Assembly (NCBI GenBank): GCA_900556765.1
Contig: USQH01000071.1
Coordinates: 1 to 7,208, forward strand
Length of the DNA: 7,208 nt
Direction of reading: 5' to 3'
Source of the DNA: an uncultured Oscillospiraceae bacterium
GTDB taxonomy: Bacteria; Bacillota; Clostridia; Oscillospirales; Acutalibacteraceae
A program made the position numbers and the translations under genes. Under the pieces are notes generated by a model. The model saw nothing but the letters and a program-made list of their open reading frames with translations, was not told the DNA's origin and did not search any database. Positions 1 through 7,180 of the stretch are shown piece after piece; position 1 is the first letter of the stretch, and the number at the start of each line of letters is the position of its first letter.

Positions 1-36
1 GTATTTATGTATGAGATTATAAAATTCAGAAACTAA
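1..36 (+). CDS. possible C-terminal end of an upstream gene (partial)
   Basis: Frame 1 is open from the first base and ends in a TAA at 34-36, giving the eleven-residue tail VFMYEIIKFRN. The other two forward frames hit stops earlier. The TAA lies 21 nt before the next ATG, the kind of gap seen inside an operon, so this may be the end of a gene co-transcribed with the large gene at 58. Eleven residues are too few to assign a family, and the stretch could equally be non-coding leader. Confidence 0.3.
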   Translation, partial: VFMYEIIKFRN

Positions 37-57
37 CCGTTTTGGGAGTGCGGACAA

Positions 58-3000
58 ATGAACGATCGTGATAATGAACTGAATTTTGATTTTGATTCTC
101 CGTTGGAGAATTTTGTCGTAGCCGATGACAACGAGGAAGAGGAAGCCTTTGATTTCTCTGCCTACGCTGCTGCTGCAGAGCGAAAGAATTCTCGTGTGAA
201 GCGTGACCGTATCATTGAGGATATGCAGCGCGAGGAGCGCATCGAGATGGAGCAAATGCGCTTTTCTAAAAATATGCAAAAGCATTCAACGCAGAATGCA
301 TTGTCGCGCACGGCGCCACACGCCATTACTGCGGATGAACTGAAAAAAGGCTTTTCTTTCAGCGGAGAGCGCAGACAGACTGCTGTGCAGGGCAGCTTGT
401 TTGAATCTTTTAATCCGAATAAACTGACTTCCACCGATGCAGAAACTTCGAATGAAATGAAATCGGCCGTAAATTCAGACCAGTCGGAAAACGAAAAAAC
501 GAACGGTTTCTTTGCGGACAAGCCTGTTTCAAGCGCTGAAGGTAACAGTCAATCGAGCGAAAACAATTATTCCGGTGCGGCACAGCTTGTGTTCAAAAAA
601 CTGCAAAAAATACGCAGTAAGGATGCCTCGCAGCAGGATGCCGAGTCAGAAAACAATGAAAACGGTCAAGACTTTAATGCGGCACAGGGAGAGCTTGATG
701 TCGAAGATGTCGAGCCGCTGACGGCTCAGCCCGAAACGGTCGATAAACCGAAATTTGATTTTTCCCGCTTTGAAGAATCGGCACCCGAAGCGGCGCCTGA
801 ATCAGAGGCCGCCGAGCCTTTTGCTGATGACAATGATGAGGATTATGAGTACGGTGCCGATGTGTTTAATATTTCGTCTCAAGACGTGTCGGGCGATACG
901 GATAACACATATGCAATGAATTTGAACGCCGCGTTTGACAGCTTTCCGGAATCGTCTGCCGTTGAAGATTCAGTTTCCGATACCGAGTCGGTTCAAACGG
1001 ACGATGTTACCGATGAAAAGCCTGCATCAGCACCCCTTTATACTCAGGATGATACCGATTTAGATGATTACATAAACAACAGTGATTATTCGACCGATAT
1101 TGATTCCGCCGATAGCGATACTGCGGCTGAGAATGATGATCTTCAGTTGTCGTTTGATACCGATGTTCGCTTTTCCGATACGGAGCCTAGTTACGATGAG
1201 GTTGAAGGAATCGATGTGCTGCCCGATCGCGTGGAGATCGGTTTGACTGATATTGACGCTGAGAATATGTCCGCAGATGACTATGGCAATGTTCCTAACG
1301 AATTTTCCGATTACATCGAAAAAAATGCGGAAAGCGATGATGCCGCTTTTGAAAATGATAGTGACCGAGCTGCTTACGATGAGTCTGACGACATCGGCTT
1401 CGATTTGCCGGATATTACGCCTGTCAGATCGAATGGTGACGATGTACCGATTGATGAATTTATGGATGCCGTCGCACCGATCGGCAAATTTCCAGGCTTG
1501 GACGAGGAACTTTTCGGCAGAGAACGCGATGACGATTATGAATACGACGGCAGAAGGAAAAACAAAGGCGGAGATATTCCTGAGTACCGCAATTTTGATG
1601 ACGAATACGATGTTCGCCGCGGACTCATTTCACGACGCAGAAGCTATCTTGTGCGTACGATCGTGACCGCTCTGATTTCGCTTGCAGCCCTGCTTTTAGT
1701 GTGCGGTGCGCTGCCTGTTGCCGTTTGCTCTCCCACGTTCTGGACGATAATGGCGGTTCTGAATATTGCCGCACTTGCGGTCAATTTTGAGTGCCTGAAA
1801 TCAATAGCTTACTTTACAGAGGGCGACGCAGAAATGGATCTGTTGCCGTCGCTCACATCGGTTGCATCGCTTGCACAGACGATTTTCGGAATTTTCTCCG
1901 TTACGGTTACAAGCGCCGCCGCAGTGTTTACCGTCTATTCAAGTGTTATTCTGACATTGCTCTCTTTGGGCAAATTTATCAGAATGAATGTTACCGTTTC
2001 AAATTTCAACCTTATTGCAAATGAGGATGAAAAGACCGTTCTGAGTTTCGTTGACGGTCATGATTCGGAGCGCATCATGGACGCTGACGGATCGTTTGCT
2101 TACCGCGTTATGACTCGCCGTAACATAAAGGATGTTCAGGAATTTGTTGAGTTTTCAACGTCAAACGGCATTTACGATGAAAATTGCAGTAAAATAACTT
2201 TGGCAGCTATTCTGTTTTCGTCGGCTTTCGCCGTGCTGTTCGGCCTGATGAGCAAGGATATTGCCACTGCAGTCGCGGGATTTTGCGGCGCAATGTGCAT
2301 TTTCACGCCTGCGAGCAGCGTGCTTGGCGATGTTGTAGCGATGCTTAATATAAACTCCGCGCTTAAAAACGAAGACGCTGTTATCGGCGGCTTTCTTACC
2401 GGCGAGGAGGTTGCCAACTCCAATGTCGTGATGGTTAACGGCGCAGACCTCTTCAGCGGCGATAATGTTAAACTCTACGATATAAAGACATTCGGCGGTT
2501 TGCCTCTTGACCGCGCAATAATTGACGCGTCGGCTTTGCTTGAATCGGCGAACAGCACCATGTGCGGTATGTTCAGCAACATAGCCGCCGATGAAAAAAT
2601 GCCGTTGGTTGATTCAATAGCATATGAGGATAAAATGGGACTTTCCGGTTGGGTCGGCGGCAAGAAAACGCTGATCGGTAACCGTATGATAATGGAAACG
2701 CACGGAATCGAAGTGCCGCCCATAAGCGTCGATAAAAAAATTGTCGCAAACGGATATTTTCCGGTCTATTTTGCGTCAGAGGGCGAGCTTGCGGCACTGT
2801 TTATTGTAGGATATACCGCCGATCCGCAAATTGAGCATCACCTTCATCAGTTGGTCGATTCGGGCATGACAATCCTTGTAAAGACCTGCGACCCGAATTT
2901 GACCGAGGAAATGGTCGCCGACTATTTCGGACTATACAGAGAGAGCGTAAAGGTGATGTCGCACGAGTCGGAGATCGTCTATGAAAAAGCGGAAAAGACC

Positions 3001-3252
3001 AACAATTCCGCAATGCTGTGCGGCAGTACTCGCGGCTATCTAAAAGGAATTATTGCGGCTCTGCGCCTTGTCAAGTATTCGCACATGGACATTGTGTCTC
3101 GGCTTATTCTTATCGGCGTTGCACTGATGATATTCGGCATTTTTGCTGCTACCGGATCTTTCGAAATGCTTAATCTCAGGTGCTTGTTGCTGTACAATTG
3201 CATCAGCCTGCTTTTGTGCATGGTTTGGCATACTCGCTACTCACAGTCATAA
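58..3252 (+). CDS. large membrane protein: acidic disordered N-terminal half fused to a degenerate P1B-type ATPase-like core
   Basis: 1064 aa; the ATG at 58 follows GGGAG at 44-48 with a 9-nt gap. Residues 1-520 are rich in D, E, S and N, with a charged helical stretch near 42-75 and recurring FDF/FSF motifs (about 9-15, 30-36, 98-102, 232-238). After a basic RRR patch (526-528), hydrophobic helices fall at about 530-552, 560-577, 600-618, 619-641, 712-731, 733-760, 1014-1032 and 1038-1056. This is the P1B ATPase pattern (MA, MB, M1-M6). Homology is visible in the N-domain-like GWVGGKKTLIGNR (864-876) followed by METHGI, and in the P-domain-like TCDPN (943-947). Catalytic motifs are missing: VVMVNGADLFSG (790-801) stands where VVFDKTGTLTEG is expected, STMC (833-836) replaces SEHP, TGDN is TCDP, and no TGE or GDGxND is seen in the expected places. 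Ion pumping is therefore unlikely. A sensory, scaffold or regulatory role is inference. The gene seems to be last in its own transcript, ended by the hairpin at 3289. Confidence 0.85.
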   Translation: MNDRDNELNFDFDSPLENFVVADDNEEEEAFDFSAYAAAAERKNSRVKRDRIIEDMQREERIEMEQMRFSKNMQKHSTQNALSRTAPHAITADELKKGFSFSGERRQTAVQGSLFESFNPNKLTSTDAETSNEMKSAVNSDQSENEKTNGFFADKPVSSAEGNSQSSENNYSGAAQLVFKKLQKIRSKDASQQDAESENNENGQDFNAAQGELDVEDVEPLTAQPETVDKPKFDFSRFEESAPEAAPESEAAEPFADDNDEDYEYGADVFNISSQDVSGDTDNTYAMNLNAAFDSFPESSAVEDSVSDTESVQTDDVTDEKPASAPLYTQDDTDLDDYINNSDYSTDIDSADSDTAAENDDLQLSFDTDVRFSDTEPSYDEVEGIDVLPDRVEIGLTDIDAENMSADDYGNVPNEFSDYIEKNAESDDAAFENDSDRAAYDESDDIGFDLPDITPVRSNGDDVPIDEFMDAVAPIGKFPGLDEELFGRERDDDYEYDGRRKNKGGDIPEYRNFDDEYDVRRGLISRRRSYLVRTIVTALISLAALLLVCGALPVAVCSPTFWTIMAVLNIAALAVNFECLKSIAYFTEGDAEMDLLPSLTSVASLAQTIFGIFSVTVTSAAAVFTVYSSVILTLLSLGKFIRMNVTVSNFNLIANEDEKTVLSFVDGHDSERIMDADGSFAYRVMTRRNIKDVQEFVEFSTSNGIYDENCSKITLAAILFSSAFAVLFGLMSKDIATAVAGFCGAMCIFTPASSVLGDVVAMLNINSALKNEDAVIGGFLTGEEVANSNVVMVNGADLFSGDNVKLYDIKTFGGLPLDRAIIDASALLESANSTMCGMFSNIAADEKMPLVDSIAYEDKMGLSGWVGGKKTLIGNRMIMETHGIEVPPISVDKKIVANGYFPVYFASEGELAALFIVGYTADPQIEHHLHQLVDSGMTILVKTCDPNLTEEMVADYFGLYRESVKVMSHESEIVYEKAEKTNNSAMLCGSTRGYLKGIIAALRLVKYSHMDIVSRLILIGVALMIFGIFAATGSFEMLNLRCLLLYNCISLLLCMVWHTRYSQS

Positions 3253-3288
3253 TTGTTTTTTAGTTACATTCAATAAATACAGCGGCTT

Positions 3289-3338
3289 TTACGGGCGGTA
3301 CATATTTTTTCGGATATGTACCGCCCGTGATATTTTTT
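3289..3338 (+). terminator. strong rho-independent terminator
   Basis: A perfect 15-bp inverted repeat, ACGGGCGGTACATAT at 3291-3305 and its complement at 3314-3328, encloses an 8-nt loop (3306-3313). It can extend by a U-G and a U-A pair to 3289 and 3330. A run of six T (3333-3338) follows. It lies 36 nt after the stop of the large gene and separates it from the glycan operon. The T-run is downstream on the + strand, so the polarity matches the preceding gene. Confidence 0.93.
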
Positions 3339-3368
3339 GTATAGCAATTATGCAGATCGATTGTATTA

Positions 3369-3392
3369 ACTATGTAATAGTATATAGACTAT
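3369..3392. repeat. alternating ACTAT/ATAGT repeats upstream of the -35 box
   Basis: ACTAT (3369-3373), ATAGT (3377-3381) and ACTAT (3388-3392) alternate in orientation, with spacers of 3 and 6 nt. ACTATGTA occurs as a direct repeat at 3369-3376 and 3388-3395, 19 bp apart. The block ends 7 nt before the -35 hexamer, where an activator or UP-element would sit. The region is very AT-rich, so chance is a real alternative. Confidence 0.35.
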
Positions 3393-3399
3393 GTATATA

Positions 3400-3428
3400 T
3401 TGACTTTTCATAAAAAAAAAACTATAAT
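3400..3428 (+). promoter_or_regulatory. sigma-A-type promoter of the glycan operon, with poly-A spacer
   Basis: The -35 hexamer TTGACT (3400-3405, one mismatch to TTGACA) and the -10 hexamer TATAAT (3423-3428, consensus) are separated by exactly 17 nt. Ten consecutive A (3412-3421) occupy much of the spacer. Transcription would start near 3434-3436, leaving a leader of about 40 nt with GAGGGTG (3463-3469) as ribosome binding site 5 nt before the ATG at 3475. The promoter lies after the preceding terminator, so it probably drives 3475 onward. Confidence 0.85.
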
Positions 3429-3474
3429 TAACTTGGTTTTTTGTATTTTAAAGAACATAACTGAGGGTGTTTAA

Positions 3475-5376
3475 ATGATAAAGATCAAAAGATGGTTATC
3501 CACGGCCATGCTTATGCTGTGGGACTGCTTTTGCGTTTCTGTATCTTTGTATATCGGTCTTCGTCTAAAATATGACTCAAAGAGTTATCCGTCAAGCTCA
3601 TTGTTTATTCCGCCTTCTCTGTATGAGAATTTGGGCTACTATATTGTTATTTTCAGCATTATCATGATGTTACTCAACAGCGCTTTCGGCTGTTACAGCT
3701 CGGTGCTCAAACGAGTCAGCTTTAACGACGCGTTCAAACAGCTCGTTTCGGCGTGGCTTGGATTTGTCGGATTTTATTATTCCGAAAAATTGATGTTTAT
3801 TTCCGGAATACTCCCGAATAATCAGGAGCTTACCCCGAATATCATGTTAATAATGACCGCGTTCATGTTCCTGTTTATGATGCTTGGTCGTTCATGCGTA
3901 AAGATAGCCATTACAGTCAGAGCGCGCTTCCTGCGCCTTTCCGGATATTCGGGACAGCGGCGCATAGTTGTTTTCGGCGCAGGCGAAGCGGGCGAGTTCC
4001 TTATATCAAAGCTCGACCGTTCACAGGAGCTTGTGAAACCGGTGGTTTTTATTGACGATGATGAAAACCTTATCGGAAAGCGTGTGCGAGGCATACGCGT
4101 TTACGGTGACCGTTCAAAACTCAAAGAGGCTATCAAGCGATATAATGCCGATGAGGTCATTGTTGCTGTGCCTACCGCCAGCCGCGAACTGCTGAAATAT
4201 GTAGTAAATGTGTGCAGTGAGTGTCGTTGCCGGATCAGACGGTACGGAACAATCGACGATGTCGACCTTGAAAACGCCAGCGTATCAAACATCAATTTTG
4301 AGGATTTGCTTCGACGCAGCAGCGTTAACTTGAAAATGGAAAGCATCAGCCGCTTTATAAAGGGCAAAACCGTCATGATAACCGGCGGTGCAGGCTCTAT
4401 CGGTTCCGAGCTTTGCCGTCAGGTAATGTCGTTCGGATGCGAAAAGCTTATAATATTCGATATTAATGAAAACGGCCTGTTTTTCATCGACAATGAATTA
4501 AAGGACGTTTACGGCATCGGAAGGCATATTACCGTCCTTGGCTCTATTCGTGATGAGGCGCGCCTTGATGAGGTGCTTACGAAGTACAAGCCCGAACTTA
4601 TTTTCCACGCGGCGGCGCATAAGCATGTCCCGATGATGGAGATAAACCCGAAGGAATCCATAAAAAACAATGTTTTCGGTACGATAAACGTCGCAAAGGC
4701 CGCAATAGCCCATGGCGTCGAAAAATTCATTCTTATTTCTACCGATAAGGCGGTAAATCCCGCCAATATAATGGGAGCGTCAAAGCGCATTGCCGAGCTG
4801 TCGATACAGATGCTCGACAAAAATTCGGATACCGATTTCGCCGCCGTTCGATTCGGCAACGTGCTCGGTTCAAACGGCAGCGTCGTGCCCTATTTTCAAA
4901 AGCAGATTAACGAGGGCGGACCCGTCACCGTTACCCACCCCGATATGCGCCGCTACTTTATGACCATACCGGAGGCAGTGCAGCTCGTGTTGGATGCCGG
5001 AGCCATGGCAAACGGCGGAGAAATATTTGTGCTGGATATGGGCGAACCGGTGAAAATTTACGATCTTGCCTGTGATATGATCCGACTGTCCGGTTACGAG
5101 CCTAATGTTGATATAAAGATCGAGTTTACCGGCCTGCGTCCGGGAGAGAAGCTGTTTGAGGAAATCAGCCTTGCCGATGAGGATGTTGATAAAACCGGCA
5201 ATGACAAGATTGTTTCTATGAAACCGGTCGCTTATGATTACGACGAGCTTCGCGCCCATCTTGACGACCTTAAGGAAACAATCAGTGAGGAATCTCCGCA
5301 AAAGATGTTTTCACAGGTGAAAATGATAGTACCTACATTTAATCATAATGAAATGAGCAGTGACAGCAATGAATAA
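3475..5376 (+). CDS. membrane-bound UDP-HexNAc 4,6-dehydratase, CapD/PglF/WbpM family
   Basis: The 633 aa match the usual 600-650 of this family. Four N-terminal membrane helices (about 7-28, 52-72, 86-108, 120-140) precede a first Rossmann domain with GAGEAG (168-173), followed by the catalytic SDR domain with the NAD(P) motif TGGAGSIGSEL (303-313). The active-site stretch has S422-T-D424-K425 and M433-x-x-x-K437. Met in place of the SDR Tyr is the hallmark of PglF/WbpM/FlaA1-type dehydratases. LRPGEKLFEE (554-563) and a terminal IVPTF also fit. Family members convert UDP-GlcNAc to UDP-4-keto-6-deoxy-HexNAc at the inner membrane face; C5 stereochemistry cannot be read from the sequence. The ATG has an upstream GAGGGTG and a strong promoter. 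The gene is first in the operon, and the next gene starts inside its last codons. It probably supplies the 4-keto substrate for that aminotransferase. Confidence 0.93.
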   Translation: MIKIKRWLSTAMLMLWDCFCVSVSLYIGLRLKYDSKSYPSSSLFIPPSLYENLGYYIVIFSIIMMLLNSAFGCYSSVLKRVSFNDAFKQLVSAWLGFVGFYYSEKLMFISGILPNNQELTPNIMLIMTAFMFLFMMLGRSCVKIAITVRARFLRLSGYSGQRRIVVFGAGEAGEFLISKLDRSQELVKPVVFIDDDENLIGKRVRGIRVYGDRSKLKEAIKRYNADEVIVAVPTASRELLKYVVNVCSECRCRIRRYGTIDDVDLENASVSNINFEDLLRRSSVNLKMESISRFIKGKTVMITGGAGSIGSELCRQVMSFGCEKLIIFDINENGLFFIDNELKDVYGIGRHITVLGSIRDEARLDEVLTKYKPELIFHAAAHKHVPMMEINPKESIKNNVFGTINVAKAAIAHGVEKFILISTDKAVNPANIMGASKRIAELSIQMLDKNSDTDFAAVRFGNVLGSNGSVVPYFQKQINEGGPVTVTHPDMRRYFMTIPEAVQLVLDAGAMANGGEIFVLDMGEPVKIYDLACDMIRLSGYEPNVDIKIEFTGLRPGEKLFEEISLADEDVDKTGNDKIVSMKPVAYDYDELRAHLDDLKETISEESPQKMFSQVKMIVPTFNHNEMSSDSNE

Positions 5377-6535
5377 ACGCAAAGATTTTTTACCGTACTG
5401 CAAGCCGTTTTCAGATGACGACGAGATAACCCGAGTTACCGCCGTTATACGCTCGGGCTGGTGGACAAAAGGCTCGGTGACGCGTGATTTTGAATGGTGC
5501 TTTGCCGATTATGTCGGCGCAAAGTATGCCGTCGCAGTCAATTCATGTACGGCGGCAATGCATATTGCTCTATTAGCGGCGGGGATCGGCAGAGGCGATG
5601 AGGTAATATCCACACCGATGACCTTTTGCTCGACAGTAAATAATATCGTTCATACCGGCGCGCGTCCCGTTTTGGTCGATATTGACCGCCGAACGGGGCT
5701 TATTGATCCCGATAAGATTGAGGCCGCGATAACCGATAAAACCAAGGCGATAGTTCTGGTTCATTACGCCGGTCAAAGCTGTGATATGGACGCGATAAAC
5801 GACATTGCCGACAGGCACGGTTTGTTTGTGCTTGAGGACGCGGCGCACGGCTTGTCGACCGAGTATAAGGGCAAGCGAGTCGGCGGCATGGGCAACGCCA
5901 CCGCCTTCAGTTTTTATGTTACAAAGAATATTTCCACCGCTGAGGGCGGAATGTTGACCACCGATGATAAGGAACTGTACGAAAAGGCAAGCGTGCTGTC
6001 TTTGCACGGCATGAGCCGCAACGCATGGGCACGCTACGGAAGCAAGGGCGACTGGAAATACGAGGTCACGGCGCCCGGCTTTAAGTATAATATGACCGAC
6101 ATCGCCGCTGCTCTCGGAATGGCACAAATGCAAAAGCTCGATGAAATGCAGGCTATTCGTGCCGAATACGCCGCAATGTATAATTCCGCTTTTGACGAGA
6201 TCGACGGTATAACCTACCTGAAAGATAACGGTTACGGCAAAATTTCAAATCATCTCTATGTAATAATGGTCGATAACAAAAAATTCACTATTGACCGCGA
6301 CGAATTTATCCAGCAGCTGCACGAGTACAATATAGGAACCAGCGTTCATTTTATACCCGTGTGCATGCACCCGTATTATATCGAAACATATGGCTATAAG
6401 AGCGGCGATTTTCCGCAGACAGAGAAAATGTTTGAACAAATCATTTCACTGCCGCTTTACCCGTCAATGAGCAGAGAGGATGTGCTCTATGTCATCGAGG
6501 CTGTACAAGAAATTGCCGCTAAGTATGCAAAATGA
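5369..6535 (+). CDS. PLP-dependent UDP-4-keto-sugar aminotransferase (DegT/DnrJ/EryC1/StrS family, ArnB/PglE-like)
   Basis: 388 aa from the ATG at 5369; an in-frame GTG at 5360 would add three residues. The ATG is preferred because GAGCAG (5355-5360) lies 8 nt upstream, but that site is weak and coupling to the preceding gene (8-nt overlap) is likely. Family features are NSCTAA (58-63, phosphate-binding region), EDAAH (156-160) with the PLP-contacting Asp157, and the Schiff-base lysine K186 in FYVTKNISTAEGG (182-194). The LHG and PGFKYN-type motifs downstream also fit. Overall wording is close to ArnB/PseC-type C4 aminotransferases, which use glutamate as amino donor. Placed between a 4,6-dehydratase and a phosphoglycosyl transferase, it most likely makes UDP-4-amino-4,6-dideoxy-HexNAc in the cytoplasm. 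Whether the new amine is axial (galacto) or equatorial (gluco) cannot be told here. Confidence 0.92.
   Translation: MNKRKDFLPYCKPFSDDDEITRVTAVIRSGWWTKGSVTRDFEWCFADYVGAKYAVAVNSCTAAMHIALLAAGIGRGDEVISTPMTFCSTVNNIVHTGARPVLVDIDRRTGLIDPDKIEAAITDKTKAIVLVHYAGQSCDMDAINDIADRHGLFVLEDAAHGLSTEYKGKRVGGMGNATAFSFYVTKNISTAEGGMLTTDDKELYEKASVLSLHGMSRNAWARYGSKGDWKYEVTAPGFKYNMTDIAAALGMAQMQKLDEMQAIRAEYAAMYNSAFDEIDGITYLKDNGYGKISNHLYVIMVDNKKFTIDRDEFIQQLHEYNIGTSVHFIPVCMHPYYIETYGYKSGDFPQTEKMFEQIISLPLYPSMSREDVLYVIEAVQEIAAKYAK
6473..6479 (+). promoter_or_regulatory. ribosome binding site that sets the start of the sugar transferase gene
   Basis: AGAGAGG, inside the aminotransferase gene, lies 9 nt before the ATG at 6489. 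The alternative ATG at 6480 directly abuts it, and the ATG at 6525 has no purine-rich site at a usable distance. This favours the 6489 start and a 47-nt overlap of the two coding regions. Confidence 0.5.
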
Positions 6536-7166
6536 TGCAGTATACAGATATTGCGATATTTTGAGTAATAAGAAGCTTTCGCTTGCAATCAAACGCTTTT
6601 TGGATATCATCGTTTCATTTATCGCGCTGATAGTCCTGCTGATACCTTTTGCTGTAATCGCCGTGTTCATTGCCGCCGATTCACGCGGAGGAGTATTCTT
6701 TATTCAGCGTCGGGTCGGCAGATATGATAAGGACTTCGGGATAATTAAATTCCGAACGATGGTAAGCAATGCGTCGGAGCTTGGCGGCCAGTTGACGGGA
6801 GGAAGCAGCGACCCGCGCATAACACGAGTCGGCTCTTTTTTGCGAAAGTATCGTATCGACGAACTGCCGCAGATAATAAATGTTCTTTTCGGAAGTATGA
6901 GCATTATCGGCCCCCGACCGGAGGTAAGACGCTTTGTTTCCCGTTATGATGACCGCCAAATGGCAACCCTGCTTGTTCGTCCCGGTATTAGCTGCTCATC
7001 GAGCGTCACATTTGCAAATGAGGGCGAGTTGCTTGCGGTGTCGGACGACCCGGATAAATTGTATATCTCCGAAATAATGCCGAAAAAGGCTGATATGAAC
7101 CTTGATTACATAAAAAATATATATTATACATTATCGTTTGTCAAGCGTATAATGGTACTTGTTTGA
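6489..7166 (+). CDS. initiating phosphoglycosyl transferase (bacterial sugar transferase, PF02397; WcaJ/PglC-like)
   Basis: 225 aa from the ATG at 6489; starts at 6480 (228 aa) or 6525 (213 aa, 11-nt overlap) are also possible. One membrane segment, about 39-62, is interrupted by P53, as in the reentrant helix of monotopic phosphoglycosyl transferases such as PglC. Family motifs follow in order: QRRVG (73-77), KFRTM (87-91), SDPRITRVGSFLRK (107-120), the catalytic Asp124-Glu125 pair in RIDELPQ (122-128), and IGPRPE (140-145). No extra N-terminal membrane domain is present, so it is the short PglC-like form rather than the long WbaP form. The enzyme moves a sugar-1-phosphate from a UDP-sugar to undecaprenyl phosphate, the first committed step of capsule, exopolysaccharide or glycoprotein glycan assembly. 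Given its neighbours, the likely donor is the UDP-4-amino-4,6-dideoxy sugar or its acetylated form. It overlaps the aminotransferase, so co-translation is likely. Confidence 0.92.
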   Translation: MSSRLYKKLPLSMQNDAVYRYCDILSNKKLSLAIKRFLDIIVSFIALIVLLIPFAVIAVFIAADSRGGVFFIQRRVGRYDKDFGIIKFRTMVSNASELGGQLTGGSSDPRITRVGSFLRKYRIDELPQIINVLFGSMSIIGPRPEVRRFVSRYDDRQMATLLVRPGISCSSSVTFANEGELLAVSDDPDKLYISEIMPKKADMNLDYIKNIYYTLSFVKRIMVLV

Positions 7167-7180
7167 AAGGAGAATTAGTT

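Noticed and set aside
782..1500. Possible tandem repeat in the acidic region
   Set aside because: The many GATGATGA-like words reflect Asp/Glu runs; no unit of fixed length repeats.
1253..1666. 137-aa + strand frame inside the large gene
   Set aside because: It is a shifted reading of the acidic GAT/GAC-rich repeat-like region; its Met/Thr-rich composition is the expected shadow of that bias.
2401..2412. TGE-like tripeptide (LTGEE, residues 780-784) as the actuator motif of a P-type ATPase
   Set aside because: It lies after M4, next to the phosphorylation-site position, not in the M2-M3 loop where the actuator domain sits; likely coincidence.
3289..3338. Bidirectional terminator or riboswitch
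   Set aside because: Only four T precede the hairpin, giving a poor tract on the minus strand, and the hairpin lies upstream of the promoter at 3400, so it is not in the leader of the glycan operon.
3143..3403. 86-aa + strand frame running from the large gene into the intergenic region
   Set aside because: It reads through the perfect terminator hairpin up to the -35 box and overlaps the membrane-helix coding end of the large gene; no family features.
4870..5301. 143-aa reading frame on the minus strand
   Set aside because: It is antisense to the C-terminal part of the dehydratase and has no family features.
5573..6133. 186-aa reading frame on the minus strand
   Set aside because: It is antisense to the conserved core of the aminotransferase, has no recognisable domain, and is explained by codon bias in the real gene.
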